DNA of 64,000 nucleotides from Rhodovarius crocodyli (GTDB taxonomy: Bacteria > Pseudomonadota > Alphaproteobacteria > Acetobacterales > Acetobacteraceae): contig NZ_SACL01000003.1 of the NCBI RefSeq assembly GCF_004005855.1, positions 124,001-188,000 of the forward strand. The letters run 5' to 3'. How positions within the stretch are numbered: the stretch's first letter is position 1; each line of letters opens with the position of its first letter. This document shows, in pieces, positions 53,352 through 61,876 of this stretch. Below the pieces are notes generated by a model. That model had not been told where the DNA came from. It was given only the letters and a program-made list of their open reading frames with translations, and ran no database searches. The translations under genes and the position numbers were made by a program.

Positions 53352-54530
53352 ATGCAACAGCAATGCGCCGTCATCGGCATCGGCATGACGCCGTTCGGCA
53401 AATTCATGGACCGAGGCATCCGCGAGATGAGCGAGGCCGCGGTGGCCGAGGCGCTGGCGGATGCCGGCGTGGCCGCCACCGAGATCGGCCATGTGTATTT
53501 CGCCAATTCCGCCGCCGGGCTGATCACCGGGCAGGAGATGATCCGCGGCCAGGCCGCGCTGCGCTTCACCGGCCTCGCCGGCAAGCCGGTGTCCAATGTC
53601 GAGAATGCCTGCGCCTCCGGCAGCACCGCCCTCTACCACGCCTGGCTCGCGGTTTCGGCCGGGGAGATCGACCTGGCGCTGGTGGTCGGCGCTGAGAAGC
53701 TGACCCATCCGGACAAGACCGTCTCCTCCCAGGCCTTCGCGCGGGCGGTGGATTTGGAGGAGAAGCTGCCCGACCATGTGGGCGCCGGCAACGGCTCCAT
53801 CTTCATGGACATCTACGCCGAGAAGACCCGCCGCTACATGGCCAAGACCGGCGCCACCGCCGAGGATTTCGCCGGCATCGTGGTCAAGAGCCGCCAGGCC
53901 GGTGCGCGCAACCCCTATGCCCAGTTCCGCACCGAGACCACGGCGGAGGCGGTCCTCGGCGCGCGGATGATCAGCAACCCGCTGACCCTGCCCATGTGCT
54001 CCGCGATCGGCGATGGGGCGAGCGCGATCGTGCTGGCCTCGGCTGCCGCCGTGCGGCGGCTCGGCAGCCCGAAGCCGGTGTGGATCGGCGGCATCAGCGT
54101 GGTGTCGGGCCTGGCCGACCTCAGCCTGCCCAACTGCGCGGAGCGCTGCGCCCAGGCGGTTTATGAGCGCGCGGGCATCGGCCCGCAGGACGTGCATGTG
54201 GTGGAACTGCACGACGCCACCGCGCCGGCCGAGCTGCTGCACTATGAGAATCTCGGCCTGTGCGGCCAGGGCGAGGCGCCCGCGCTGCTGCGTTCCGGCG
54301 CGACGGGCCTGGGGGGGCGGGTCTCGGTCAACCCCAGCGGTGGGCTGCTCAGCCGCGGCCACCCGATCGGGGCCACCGGCGCCGCGCAGATCGTCGAGCT
54401 GACCCAGCAGCTGCGCGGCACCGCGACGGGCCGCCAGCGGGAGGGTGCCAAGGTCGCGCTGGCCGAGAACAATGGCGGCCAGATCGGGCCCGATGCCGCC
54501 GTGGGCGTGGCGACCGTCCTGCACGTTTGA
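53352..54530 (+). CDS. SCP2-type thiolase / acetyl-CoA acetyltransferase
   Basis: This 392-residue thiolase of the SCP-x/lipid-transfer subgroup has Cys87 in ENACASGS, the nucleophile site. GHPIGATG near residue 343 carries the catalytic His of the second half. The second conserved Cys of biosynthetic thiolases (CxG near the C terminus) is replaced by NNGGQIG, as usual in this subgroup. It lies 12 bases after the hydratase. It would cleave a 3-oxoacyl-CoA formed by the upstream and divergent enzymes. Confidence 0.88.
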   Translation: MQQQCAVIGIGMTPFGKFMDRGIREMSEAAVAEALADAGVAATEIGHVYFANSAAGLITGQEMIRGQAALRFTGLAGKPVSNVENACASGSTALYHAWLAVSAGEIDLALVVGAEKLTHPDKTVSSQAFARAVDLEEKLPDHVGAGNGSIFMDIYAEKTRRYMAKTGATAEDFAGIVVKSRQAGARNPYAQFRTETTAEAVLGARMISNPLTLPMCSAIGDGASAIVLASAAAVRRLGSPKPVWIGGISVVSGLADLSLPNCAERCAQAVYERAGIGPQDVHVVELHDATAPAELLHYENLGLCGQGEAPALLRSGATGLGGRVSVNPSGGLLSRGHPIGATGAAQIVELTQQLRGTATGRQREGAKVALAENNGGQIGPDAAVGVATVLHV

Positions 54531-54575
54531 GATCAAAGGGCGCCGCAAGAGCGCCCGCCAACGGGAGAACCCAGA

Positions 54576-55559
54576 ATGAGTGAATGGATGAGCCGCCCCG
54601 CGCGGCGGACCGTGCTGCAGGCCCTGGCGGGGACGGCGCTGAGCGCGCCTGCCTTCGCCCAGGCCTATCCGGCGCGGCCGGTGACGCTGGTGGCGCCCAT
54701 GGCCGCCGGCGGCAGCACCGACTATGCCGCACGCCTGCTGGCACAGCGCCTGACCGAGGCCTTCGGCGTGCCGATGGTGGTGGAGAACCGCCCAGGCGCC
54801 ACCGGCTCCATCGGCGCCAACTATGTCGCCCGCGCCAACCCGGACGGCTACACGCTGCTGCTGGGCAACAGCAGCGTGGTGGTGGTGAACCCGCTAACCA
54901 GCCAGGTGACCTATGACATGGCGCGGGACTTCCGGCCCGTCGGCATGCTGGCCACCGTGGAGACCATCCTGGTCGCCAGCCGCAAGAGCGGCATCCGCTC
55001 CCTGCCGGACCTGATCGCGCGCGCGAAGGCCAGCCCAGGCAGGCTCAGCTATGGCTCCAACGGCCAGGGCAGCGCCTTCCATCTGGCGGGCGAGTTCCTG
55101 TCCCTGACGGCGGAGATCGAACTGCTGCACGTTCCCTATCGCGGCGCGTCGGAGGCCGAGGCGGCGCTGCTGTCGGGCGACATCGATGCCGCGATCACCA
55201 ACACCGTCTCGGTCATTCCCCATATCCGCGAGGGGCTGGTGACACCGCTGGCGATCATCAGCACGGCGGAGCCCTCGCTGCCCGGCGTGCCGCGCGGGTC
55301 CAGCGTGCTGCCGGGCTATGTGGTCGATACCTGGGTTGGTCTCTATGCGCCGCGCGCCACGCAGGACGGGCCGGTGCAGCGGCTGAACGAGGCGCTGAAC
55401 ACCTTCCTGCGCGCGCCCGCGAACGCGGAGGCCATGCGCGCGCGCGGACTGGAGCCCGCCCCGGGCACGGTGGAGGAAGCGATCCGGTTCCAGGATGCCG
55501 AGCGTGCCAAATGGGCGCGGGTGGTCGATTTCGTCCGGGCCGGCGGGCGGTTGAACTGA
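54576..55559 (+). CDS. Bug/TctC-family periplasmic solute receptor
   Basis: This 327-residue protein has a twin-arginine-containing signal region (MSEWMSRPARRTVLQALAG...AFAQ) and Bug signatures VTLVAPMAAGGSTD, VVENRPGATG and LLHVPYRGAS. The ATG at 54576 has GGGAG. Membership in the CoA-catabolic operon, with the CoA transferase one base after its stop, indicates that its ligand is the operon's starting acid. That link is inference from gene order. Confidence 0.9.
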   Translation: MSEWMSRPARRTVLQALAGTALSAPAFAQAYPARPVTLVAPMAAGGSTDYAARLLAQRLTEAFGVPMVVENRPGATGSIGANYVARANPDGYTLLLGNSSVVVVNPLTSQVTYDMARDFRPVGMLATVETILVASRKSGIRSLPDLIARAKASPGRLSYGSNGQGSAFHLAGEFLSLTAEIELLHVPYRGASEAEAALLSGDIDAAITNTVSVIPHIREGLVTPLAIISTAEPSLPGVPRGSSVLPGYVVDTWVGLYAPRATQDGPVQRLNEALNTFLRAPANAEAMRARGLEPAPGTVEEAIRFQDAERAKWARVVDFVRAGGRLN

Positions 55560-55560
55560 G

Positions 55561-56766
55561 ATGGCGGCCACGCGACAGGGCCCCCTGGCGGGGCTGCGGG
55601 TCATCGATCTCGGCACCATGCTGGCGGGGCCGGTTGCCTGCACGCTGCTGGCGGATTTCGGCGCCGAGGTCATCAAGGTCGAGCAGCCCGGCACCGGTGA
55701 TACGCTGCGCCATATCGGGCCGTTCCTGGAAGGCGAGAGCCTGTTCTGGAACGTGGAGGCCAGGAACAAGAAATCCGTCACCCTCAACCTGAAGGCGGCG
55801 GAGGGTCGGGAGCTCTTCCTCCAACTGGTGCGCGACGCCGATGCGGTGGTGGAGAATTTCAGGCCCGGCACGCTTGCCAGGCTGGGCCTGGACTATGAGG
55901 CGCTAAAGGCCGTCAACCCGCGCATCGTGCTGCTCAGCATCTCGGGCTTCGGGCAGGATGGCCCCTATGCGGGCCGCGCCGGCTATGACCGGATCGCGCT
56001 GGCCTTCGGCGGCCTGATGCACATCACCGGTTTTCCGGACCGGCCGCCGGTGAAGTCGGGCGTGTCCATCGCGGATTATCAGACCTGCCTGTTCGGGGCG
56101 CTCTCGCTGATGATGGCGCTGTATCACCGCGATGCCACGCCGGCGGGCACGGGGCAGCATATCGACCTGGCGCTGTATGAATCGGTGTTCCGCTTCACCG
56201 ACGTGCTGACCGTGGCCTATGACCGGCTGGGCCAGGTGCGGGAACGCCAAGGCAATATCGGCCTGGCGGGCGCGCCGGGCGAGCACTTCCGCACGCGGGA
56301 TGGCCGCTATCTGATCCTGACCATCTCCAACGACGCCATGTTCGGGCGATTGTGCAAGGCGATGGGCCGGGACGAACTGCCGAGTATGGAGAGGTTCAGC
56401 AGCCACGACCTGCGCTGGCGGCATATCCACGAGATCAATGCCATCGTCGCCGCCTGGATCGAGGGCAACGAGGTCTCAAGCGTCACGGCGGCGCTGGACG
56501 CGCATGGGCTGGCCTATGCCATCGTGCTGTCGATAGATGAGATTGTGGCCGACCCGCACTACCAGGCACGCGGCAACATCGAGACCGTCCGGCATCCGCG
56601 CCTCGGAGAGTTGCGGATGCAAGGCGTGGGACCGAAATTCTCGGCAACACCGGCAGGAAGCATCGCGGCGGCGCCGGCGCTGGGCGAGCACACCGACGAG
56701 ATCCTGACGGGCCTGGGTCTCGACCCCGTCAAAATCAGAATGCTGCGCACCGCAGGCATCCTCTGA
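55561..56766 (+). CDS. Class III CoA transferase (CaiB/BaiF family)
   Basis: This 401-residue enzyme has the family III landmarks: VIDLGTMLAGPVAC at the N terminus, the CoA-binding RNKKSVTLNL, VENFRPG, and Asp172 in SIADYQTC as the catalytic acid. It transfers CoA from a donor thioester to a carboxylic acid, the entry step for the hydratase and thiolase. It is the last gene of the operon. Confidence 0.9.
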   Translation: MAATRQGPLAGLRVIDLGTMLAGPVACTLLADFGAEVIKVEQPGTGDTLRHIGPFLEGESLFWNVEARNKKSVTLNLKAAEGRELFLQLVRDADAVVENFRPGTLARLGLDYEALKAVNPRIVLLSISGFGQDGPYAGRAGYDRIALAFGGLMHITGFPDRPPVKSGVSIADYQTCLFGALSLMMALYHRDATPAGTGQHIDLALYESVFRFTDVLTVAYDRLGQVRERQGNIGLAGAPGEHFRTRDGRYLILTISNDAMFGRLCKAMGRDELPSMERFSSHDLRWRHIHEINAIVAAWIEGNEVSSVTAALDAHGLAYAIVLSIDEIVADPHYQARGNIETVRHPRLGELRMQGVGPKFSATPAGSIAAAPALGEHTDEILTGLGLDPVKIRMLRTAGIL

Positions 56767-56922
56767 CACCGGGTGCCTCAGGCCAGGGATCTGGTCCGGC
56801 ATTGGGCCTCGTGAAAGCCGAGGTGGCACTTCCGTGCCAGTTGGCTCAGATCGCGAATCCCGGATCGTTAAGCATGCCGGCGCTCAGGATGGTCCGCCGC
56901 TCCTCCTCGATCGTGACCCCCC

Positions 56923-57936
56923 CTAGGCGGCCAGGGCCGCCTGGGGGGCCGCCGCCGCACCATGCGCCTTCAGGTGCCACCGCCAGGATGATTCGATGAT
57001 CCGGCTCATCGCCGAATGCCGCGTCGTGAAGCCCAGCTCCTGCCGGGCCAGCGCGCCGTCGGCCACCAGCACCGGCGGGTCACCGGCGCGGCGCGCGCCG
57101 CTCACCTTGGCCATCGGCCGGCCGGTCACGCGCTCGATCTCGTTCAGCACCTCCAGCACGGAGGCACCGCGCCCGCTGCCCAGGTTGTAGGCGCCGAGCT
57201 TCTTGCCGCCGAACAGCGCGCCCAGCGCCAGCACATGCGCCTGCGCCAGGTCCCGCACATGGATGTAGTCGCGGATCGCCGTGCCGTCGGCCGTCGGGTA
57301 GTCGCTGCCATGCACCGCGAAATCCCGGATGCGGCCCAGCAGCGACATCATCGCCCGCGGGATCAGATGCGTCTCGGGGTCGCGCATCTCACCGATCTCG
57401 GCATCCTCGCTGGCGCCGCAGGCGTTGAAATAGCGCAGGCAGATGCTGTTCAGCCCATGGGCGGTGTGGAAGTCGCGCAGCACGCGCTCCACCATCTGCT
57501 TGCTGGCGCCATAGGGGCTGATGGGCGCCTGGGCCGTCGCCTCCGTGATCGGGCCGGTGCCGGGGTCGCCGTAGATGGCGCAGGTGCTGGAGAACACGAT
57601 GGACCGGCAGCCGGCCTGGCGCATCCCCTCCAGCAGGCCCAGCGTGCCGCCGACGTTGTTGGCATAGTACAGGCCCGGGTTGCTGACCGATTCCCCGACC
57701 AGGGAGGCAGCGGCGAAGTGCATCACGCCGGCGCAGCCGTGGCGGGTGATGGTCTCCGCCACCAGGGCGGAGTCCGCGATGTCGCCCTTCACCTGCGGGC
57801 CCCAGCGGACGAAATCCGCATGGCCGGTGGAGAAGTTGTCCAGCACGACGGGCAGGTAGCCCGCCGCCGCCAGGGCCTTGCACGCGTGGGAGCCGACATA
57901 GCCGGCCCCGCCGGTCACCAGGATCGCGGTCTTCAT
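56923..57936 (-). CDS. galE: UDP-glucose 4-epimerase
   Basis: This 337-residue extended SDR interconverts UDP-glucose and UDP-galactose. NAD binds at GGAGYVG (9-15), the catalytic pair is Ser/Thr in SSTCAIYG and Tyr-Lys in SPYGASK, and RYFNACGA and RDYIHVRDLA are GalE signatures. It supplies UDP-galactose to the polysaccharide locus. It is downstream of the WecG-WcaJ fusion on the same strand with a 24-base gap. The preceding 156 bases (56767-56922), between convergent genes, hold no gene. Confidence 0.94.
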   Translation of the reverse strand: MKTAILVTGGAGYVGSHACKALAAAGYLPVVLDNFSTGHADFVRWGPQVKGDIADSALVAETITRHGCAGVMHFAAASLVGESVSNPGLYYANNVGGTLGLLEGMRQAGCRSIVFSSTCAIYGDPGTGPITEATAQAPISPYGASKQMVERVLRDFHTAHGLNSICLRYFNACGASEDAEIGEMRDPETHLIPRAMMSLLGRIRDFAVHGSDYPTADGTAIRDYIHVRDLAQAHVLALGALFGGKKLGAYNLGSGRGASVLEVLNEIERVTGRPMAKVSGARRAGDPPVLVADGALARQELGFTTRHSAMSRIIESSWRWHLKAHGAAAAPQAALAA

Positions 57937-57960
57937 GGCGTCATCTCCTCCGAAGGGTTC

Positions 57961-59376
57961 TCAGTAGGCGCCGCGGGCGGACAGAACCGCCGGGACGGTG
58001 CGCAGCAGGATGCGGATGTCCTGCAGGACAGAGCGGGTGGCGACATATTCCAGGTCCAGCTCGACCTGGCGCTCGAAGGGCAGGTCGGCGCGGCCGGAGA
58101 CCTGCCACAGGCAGGTCAGGCCGGGCTTGGCGGCCAGGCGGCCGGTCTCGCGCTGGGTATAGCGCGCGACCTCATGCGGCAGCTGGGGGCGGGGGCCGAC
58201 CAGCGACATGTCGCCGACCAGCACGTTCCACAGCTGCGGCAGCTCATCGATCGAGGAGCGGCGCAGCAGGCGGCCCAGCGGGGTCACGCGCGGGTCATGG
58301 CGCATCTTGAAGGTGACGCCCGCCTGGCCGTGCTGGTTGGAGGCCAGCAGGGCGGCGCGGCGCGCCTCCGCATCCTGGTACATGCTGCGCAGCTTCAGCA
58401 GGGTGAAGGGCTTGCCGTCCTGGCCGATGCGGGTCTGGCGCAGCAGCGCCGGGCCCTGGGAGGTCAGGCGGATCGCGGCCATCACCGTCAGCAGCATGGG
58501 CGCCAGCGCGACCAGCCCGGCGCCGGCGGCCGTGATGTCCAGCGCGCGCTTCGCGGCGGCATCGACGCGCGCCAGGGCCGGGGCGGCGGCGGAGCGCGCG
58601 GCCCGCGCCAGGAAGGCGGGGTTGCCCAGCACATAGCGGCGGGCCAGGCGGGCCGGCTCCTGCGCCAGGCGCCAGGTCCACTCCAGGCCGGCGGCGCGCA
58701 GCCAGGACGGCGCGCGGGAAACCCGCTCCGCCAGGAAGTCGAACAGCGCGCCGACGCCGATCGCGACGCAGGGGCGCAGCCGGCCGACATTGCGCTCCAG
58801 GAAGACATCCTGCGCGGGCACGCCCAGCGCGGTCAGCAGCACGTCGGCGCCGGAGTTGTTGACGGTGCGGATCACCTCATCCTCCTGCTCCGGGGTGAAG
58901 AAGCCGTGGGCGGTGCCGGCGATGATCAGGCCGGGATGGCGCGCCTGCAGGGCGGCGGCGGCGGCCTCGGCCACGCCGGGGGCGGCGCCCAGCAGGAACA
59001 CGGAGCGCCCTTCATGCGCCAGGCGGCCGCACAGGGCGGGCACCAGGTCCGTGCCGTTCAGGTTGGCGCTCAGGCGCTGGCCCTGCATGCGGGCCGCGAT
59101 GGCGACGCCGGAACCGTCGGGCAGCAGGGCCGAGGCGGTGGCGATGGCGCGGCGATAGCCGGCATCGGCCGCGGCGACATTGGCGCAATGGGCGTTCAGG
59201 AAGGCGATGCGGGTGGGCGTGCCGCTGCGGATGCGCGAGCAGATCCAGTTCAGGGCGGTCTCGGCCGTCGCATCCGCCACATCCAGGCCCAGCAGGCGGA
59301 TGGCGGGCAGGGAGGGCTGGCCGGCGTGCCGGTTCAGTTCCGGCACCAGGGCATCGCGCTTGGACAGGTAGGACAT
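57961..59376 (-). CDS. Fused WecG/TagA glycosyltransferase and WcaJ/ExoY-type undecaprenyl-phosphate sugar transferase
   Basis: This 471-residue fusion has an N-terminal part (about 20-250) that is a GT26 WecG/TagA/CpsF domain: LLPDGSGVAIAAR, GTDLVPALC, FLLGAAPGVAE and VGALFDFLA. After a linker, the C-terminal part (about 270-471) is a polyprenyl-phosphate sugar-1-phosphate transferase: KRALDITAAG near the membrane segment, FTLLKLRSMYQDAE, RRSSIDELPQLWNVL, MSLVGPRPQLP and KPGLTCLWQVSGR. One protein can start and extend the lipid-linked repeat unit. The ATG at 59376 was chosen by family fit (MSYLSKRD). Confidence 0.9.
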   Translation of the reverse strand: MSYLSKRDALVPELNRHAGQPSLPAIRLLGLDVADATAETALNWICSRIRSGTPTRIAFLNAHCANVAAADAGYRRAIATASALLPDGSGVAIAARMQGQRLSANLNGTDLVPALCGRLAHEGRSVFLLGAAPGVAEAAAAALQARHPGLIIAGTAHGFFTPEQEDEVIRTVNNSGADVLLTALGVPAQDVFLERNVGRLRPCVAIGVGALFDFLAERVSRAPSWLRAAGLEWTWRLAQEPARLARRYVLGNPAFLARAARSAAAPALARVDAAAKRALDITAAGAGLVALAPMLLTVMAAIRLTSQGPALLRQTRIGQDGKPFTLLKLRSMYQDAEARRAALLASNQHGQAGVTFKMRHDPRVTPLGRLLRRSSIDELPQLWNVLVGDMSLVGPRPQLPHEVARYTQRETGRLAAKPGLTCLWQVSGRADLPFERQVELDLEYVATRSVLQDIRILLRTVPAVLSARGAY

Positions 59377-59488
59377 GGCGGTCTCTCCGACTGGGGTGGT
59401 CGGAAGCCCCATTGCGGGAGACGTGCCGGTCTCTCAGGTCTTTGAATTTACTGAATATTAGGAATTGCCTTGTCGCTGCGCAGGACAA

Positions 59489-59509
59489 ACCGTTGCGGAA
59501 TGCAACGGT
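59489..59509. promoter_or_regulatory. Inverted repeat ACCGTTGC-N5-GCAACGGT
   Basis: This is a perfect 8-bp inverted repeat with a GGAAT spacer; a third copy of the half-site GCAACGGT is at 59543-59550. It lies in the 293-base divergent gap between the WecG-WcaJ gene and the flippase, upstream of a sigma-54-like motif. It is a likely binding site for a dimeric activator or repressor. Confidence 0.5.
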
Positions 59510-59556
59510 CGGCTGACGCAAAATCGGAAAACCTCCCATTCTGCAACGGTTTCGGG

Positions 59557-59573
59557 TTGGCACGCGGTTGGCA
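59557..59573 (+). promoter_or_regulatory. Sigma-54-type promoter candidate
   Basis: TTGGCACGCGGTTGGCA matches the -24/-12 pattern with GG (59559-59560), exactly ten bases, then GC (59571-59572). The -12 box is TGGCA rather than TTGCA. It points toward the flippase and glycosyltransferase genes. A direct repeat GGTTGGCAC creates the match, so chance is possible. Confidence 0.35.
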
Positions 59574-59669
59574 CGGGGTGGGGGACGAGAATTAACCAAG
59601 CAAAAACAACTGACTAAAAATCTGGCACGCGTTTTGGAAGACACCTCTCGTCCTGAAGGGATCGAGATC

Positions 59670-60926
59670 ATGTCCGCCACTTCCTCCTCCGCCTGCGCCG
59701 CCGACGCAGCCCCCAGCCGGCGCCGCCTGCTGGGCCATCTGGGCTGGTACGGCGCGGCCGAGGTCGCGGGGCGCGTCACGCGCCTGGCCACCACGGTGGT
59801 GCTCGCGCGCCAGCTTGAATCGGTCGAGCTGGGCGTGGCGGCGGCGGCGCTGACGGGCTTCGAGATCATCCGCGCGCTGGTGAACAGCGGGCTGGGCCAG
59901 GCGCTGATCCGCGCCCCGCAGGAACAGCTGGCCGCCACCTGCGCCACCGTGAACCGGCTGGCCTGGGCCATGTGCTGCGCGGTGGCGGCCTTCCAGGCGG
60001 CGATCGGGCTCGGCATGCAGGCGATGGGCATCGGCGGCGGCGCGGGGCTGATGCTGGCCGTGCTGGCGGGCGTCTATCTGGTGATGGCGCCCGGGCTGGT
60101 GCCCGTCTACCTGATCCTGCGCGACCAGCGGCTGCACGTCACGGCGGGCGTCTCTGTCGCGCAGGTGGTGGCGGACAATGTGCTGACCATCCTGCTGGTG
60201 CTGGCCGGCTTCGGCGCCTGGGGCGTGGTGCTGCCTAAGCTGCTGGTGGCGCCCATCTGGCTGGCGGGCGTGCGCCGCGCCCAGCCCTGGCGACGCGACC
60301 GCGCGGCGGGCTTCGCGCCCGCCGGGCCGCTGCTGCGCTATGCCGGGCCCGTGCTGGGCGCCGACCTGCTGGTGACCGCGCGCATGAACCTGGACAACCT
60401 GCTCGTCGGCTCGATCCTGGGGGTGGAGGCGCTGGGCTTCTACTTCTTCATCTTCAACGCCGGCATCGGCTTCAGCCTGTCGCTGACCAGCGCGCTGTCC
60501 AATGTGCTGTTCCCGCACCTGGCGGCCGCGCGCGGAGACCGCGCCGCGCTGGTCCGTGCCTTCGACCGGGCGCTGCGCAGCATCGTGCCGGGCGTGGCCG
60601 CGCTGATCGCGCTGCAGGCGGCCGCCGCCATCTTCTACGTGCCGCTGGTGTTCGGCGCCCGGTGGGAAGGGGCGGCGATGCTGGTCGCGCTGCTCTGCGC
60701 CTCCGCCGTCACGCGGCCCTTCGCGGATGCGGGCAGCCAGCTGCTGCGCGCGGCAGGCGCGGCGCGCACGGATCTGTTCATCTCGGCCGCGAACACGATC
60801 GTCTATCTTTCGGTCTTCGCCGCCTGCCTGCCCTTTGGCCTGTCCATTGCCATCACCGCGCTGACGCTGACCGCCACGGTCCTGCAGGTCGGCGCCGTGC
60901 TGGTCGCCCGCCACACCGTCCGTTGA
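59670..60926 (+). CDS. Wzx-like polysaccharide flippase (MOP superfamily)
   Basis: This 418-residue inner-membrane protein has about twelve hydrophobic helices. The opening LGWYGAAEVAGRVTRLATTVVLARQL and the mid-protein DNLLVGSILGVEALGFY (landmarks DNLLVG, GFYFFIFN) are typical of RfbX/Wzx and WzxC-type flippases. It moves lipid-linked repeat units across the inner membrane. The ATG at 59670 follows GAAGGGATCGAG. It starts a plus-strand operon of at least five genes. Confidence 0.88.
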   Translation: MSATSSSACAADAAPSRRRLLGHLGWYGAAEVAGRVTRLATTVVLARQLESVELGVAAAALTGFEIIRALVNSGLGQALIRAPQEQLAATCATVNRLAWAMCCAVAAFQAAIGLGMQAMGIGGGAGLMLAVLAGVYLVMAPGLVPVYLILRDQRLHVTAGVSVAQVVADNVLTILLVLAGFGAWGVVLPKLLVAPIWLAGVRRAQPWRRDRAAGFAPAGPLLRYAGPVLGADLLVTARMNLDNLLVGSILGVEALGFYFFIFNAGIGFSLSLTSALSNVLFPHLAAARGDRAALVRAFDRALRSIVPGVAALIALQAAAAIFYVPLVFGARWEGAAMLVALLCASAVTRPFADAGSQLLRAAGAARTDLFISAANTIVYLSVFAACLPFGLSIAITALTLTATVLQVGAVLVARHTVR

Positions 60927-60937
60927 GGAGCACGGAT

Positions 60938-61876
60938 ATGGAAAACCCGATCTTCTCCGTCGTGATCCCGGCCTTCCAGGCGGAAGCCACGGTCGCCGTC
61001 GCCGTCCGCAGCGCGCTGCTGCAGACCGAGCCCCGGCTGGAGGTCATCCTGGTCGATGACGGCAGCAGCGACGACACGGTGGGCCGGGCCATGGCCGCCG
61101 CCGGCGAGGACCGCCGCCTGACCGTGCTGCGCCAGGCCAATGCGGGCGTGGCGGCGGCGCGCAATGCCGGGCTGCGCCTGGCCCGCGGCGAATACATCGC
61201 CTTCCTGGATGCCGACGACCGCTGGGTGCCCCAGGCGCTGGAGGTGCATGCCGCGGCCTTCGCCATGGACCCCGGCCTCGGCCTGTCCTTCGGCCAGGTG
61301 CGCTTCCATGACCCCGCGATGCAGATCGGCGGCCGCCTCTCGGCGCCGGTGGGGCGGATCGGGCTGGTGGACATCCTGGGCGAGAATCCGCTCTGCACCA
61401 CCTCCAACATGGTGTTCCGGCGCCGCGTGCTGGAGGATGTGGGCGGCTTCGATGAGGCGCTGAGCCATGCCGAGGACCAGGAACTGGTCGCCCGCGTCCT
61501 GGCCGTCACGGGCTGGAAGGTGCAGGGCATCGCGCAGGAGCTGGTGCACTACCGCACCTCGGTGGGCGGCCTCTCGACCGATCTGGGGCGCATGCAGCGC
61601 GGCTGGACCGCGATGATGGATAGCCTGGCAGCCCGCGCGCCTGCCGCGATCAGCCGGGCGCGGCCGCGCGCCACCGCCCGTTTCGGCCGCTATCTGGGCC
61701 GCCGCGCGCTGCGCACCGGCCAGGGCGGGGCGCTGGGCCACCTGCTGGGCGCTTTTCGTGCCTCGCCGGTCGAGCTGCTGCGCCATGATCCGCACCGCAG
61801 CCTGTTGACGCTGCTGGGCGCGCTCGGCGCCGCCCTGCTGCCAGGCCGCCTGATCCGCAACCTCGTGAGCCGGTGA
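60938..61876 (+). CDS. Glycosyltransferase family 2
   Basis: This 312-residue GT-A enzyme has FSVVIPAFQAEATV at the start, VDDGSSDDT, AARNAGLRLARGEYIAFLDADD with the DXD motif, and a catalytic E-D pair in HAEDQEL. A basic, Ala-rich C-terminal tail follows. The SD GAGGAG is 9 bases before the ATG. It lies 11 bases after the flippase gene. Sugar specificity is unknown. Confidence 0.88.
   Translation: MENPIFSVVIPAFQAEATVAVAVRSALLQTEPRLEVILVDDGSSDDTVGRAMAAAGEDRRLTVLRQANAGVAAARNAGLRLARGEYIAFLDADDRWVPQALEVHAAAFAMDPGLGLSFGQVRFHDPAMQIGGRLSAPVGRIGLVDILGENPLCTTSNMVFRRRVLEDVGGFDEALSHAEDQELVARVLAVTGWKVQGIAQELVHYRTSVGGLSTDLGRMQRGWTAMMDSLAARAPAAISRARPRATARFGRYLGRRALRTGQGGALGHLLGAFRASPVELLRHDPHRSLLTLLGALGAALLPGRLIRNLVSR

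Noticed and set aside
57016-59445. 809-residue open frame on the plus strand
   Set aside because: It mirrors galE and the WecG-WcaJ fusion on the other strand, both with clear motifs. The composition is Gly/Gln/His-rich shadow sequence.
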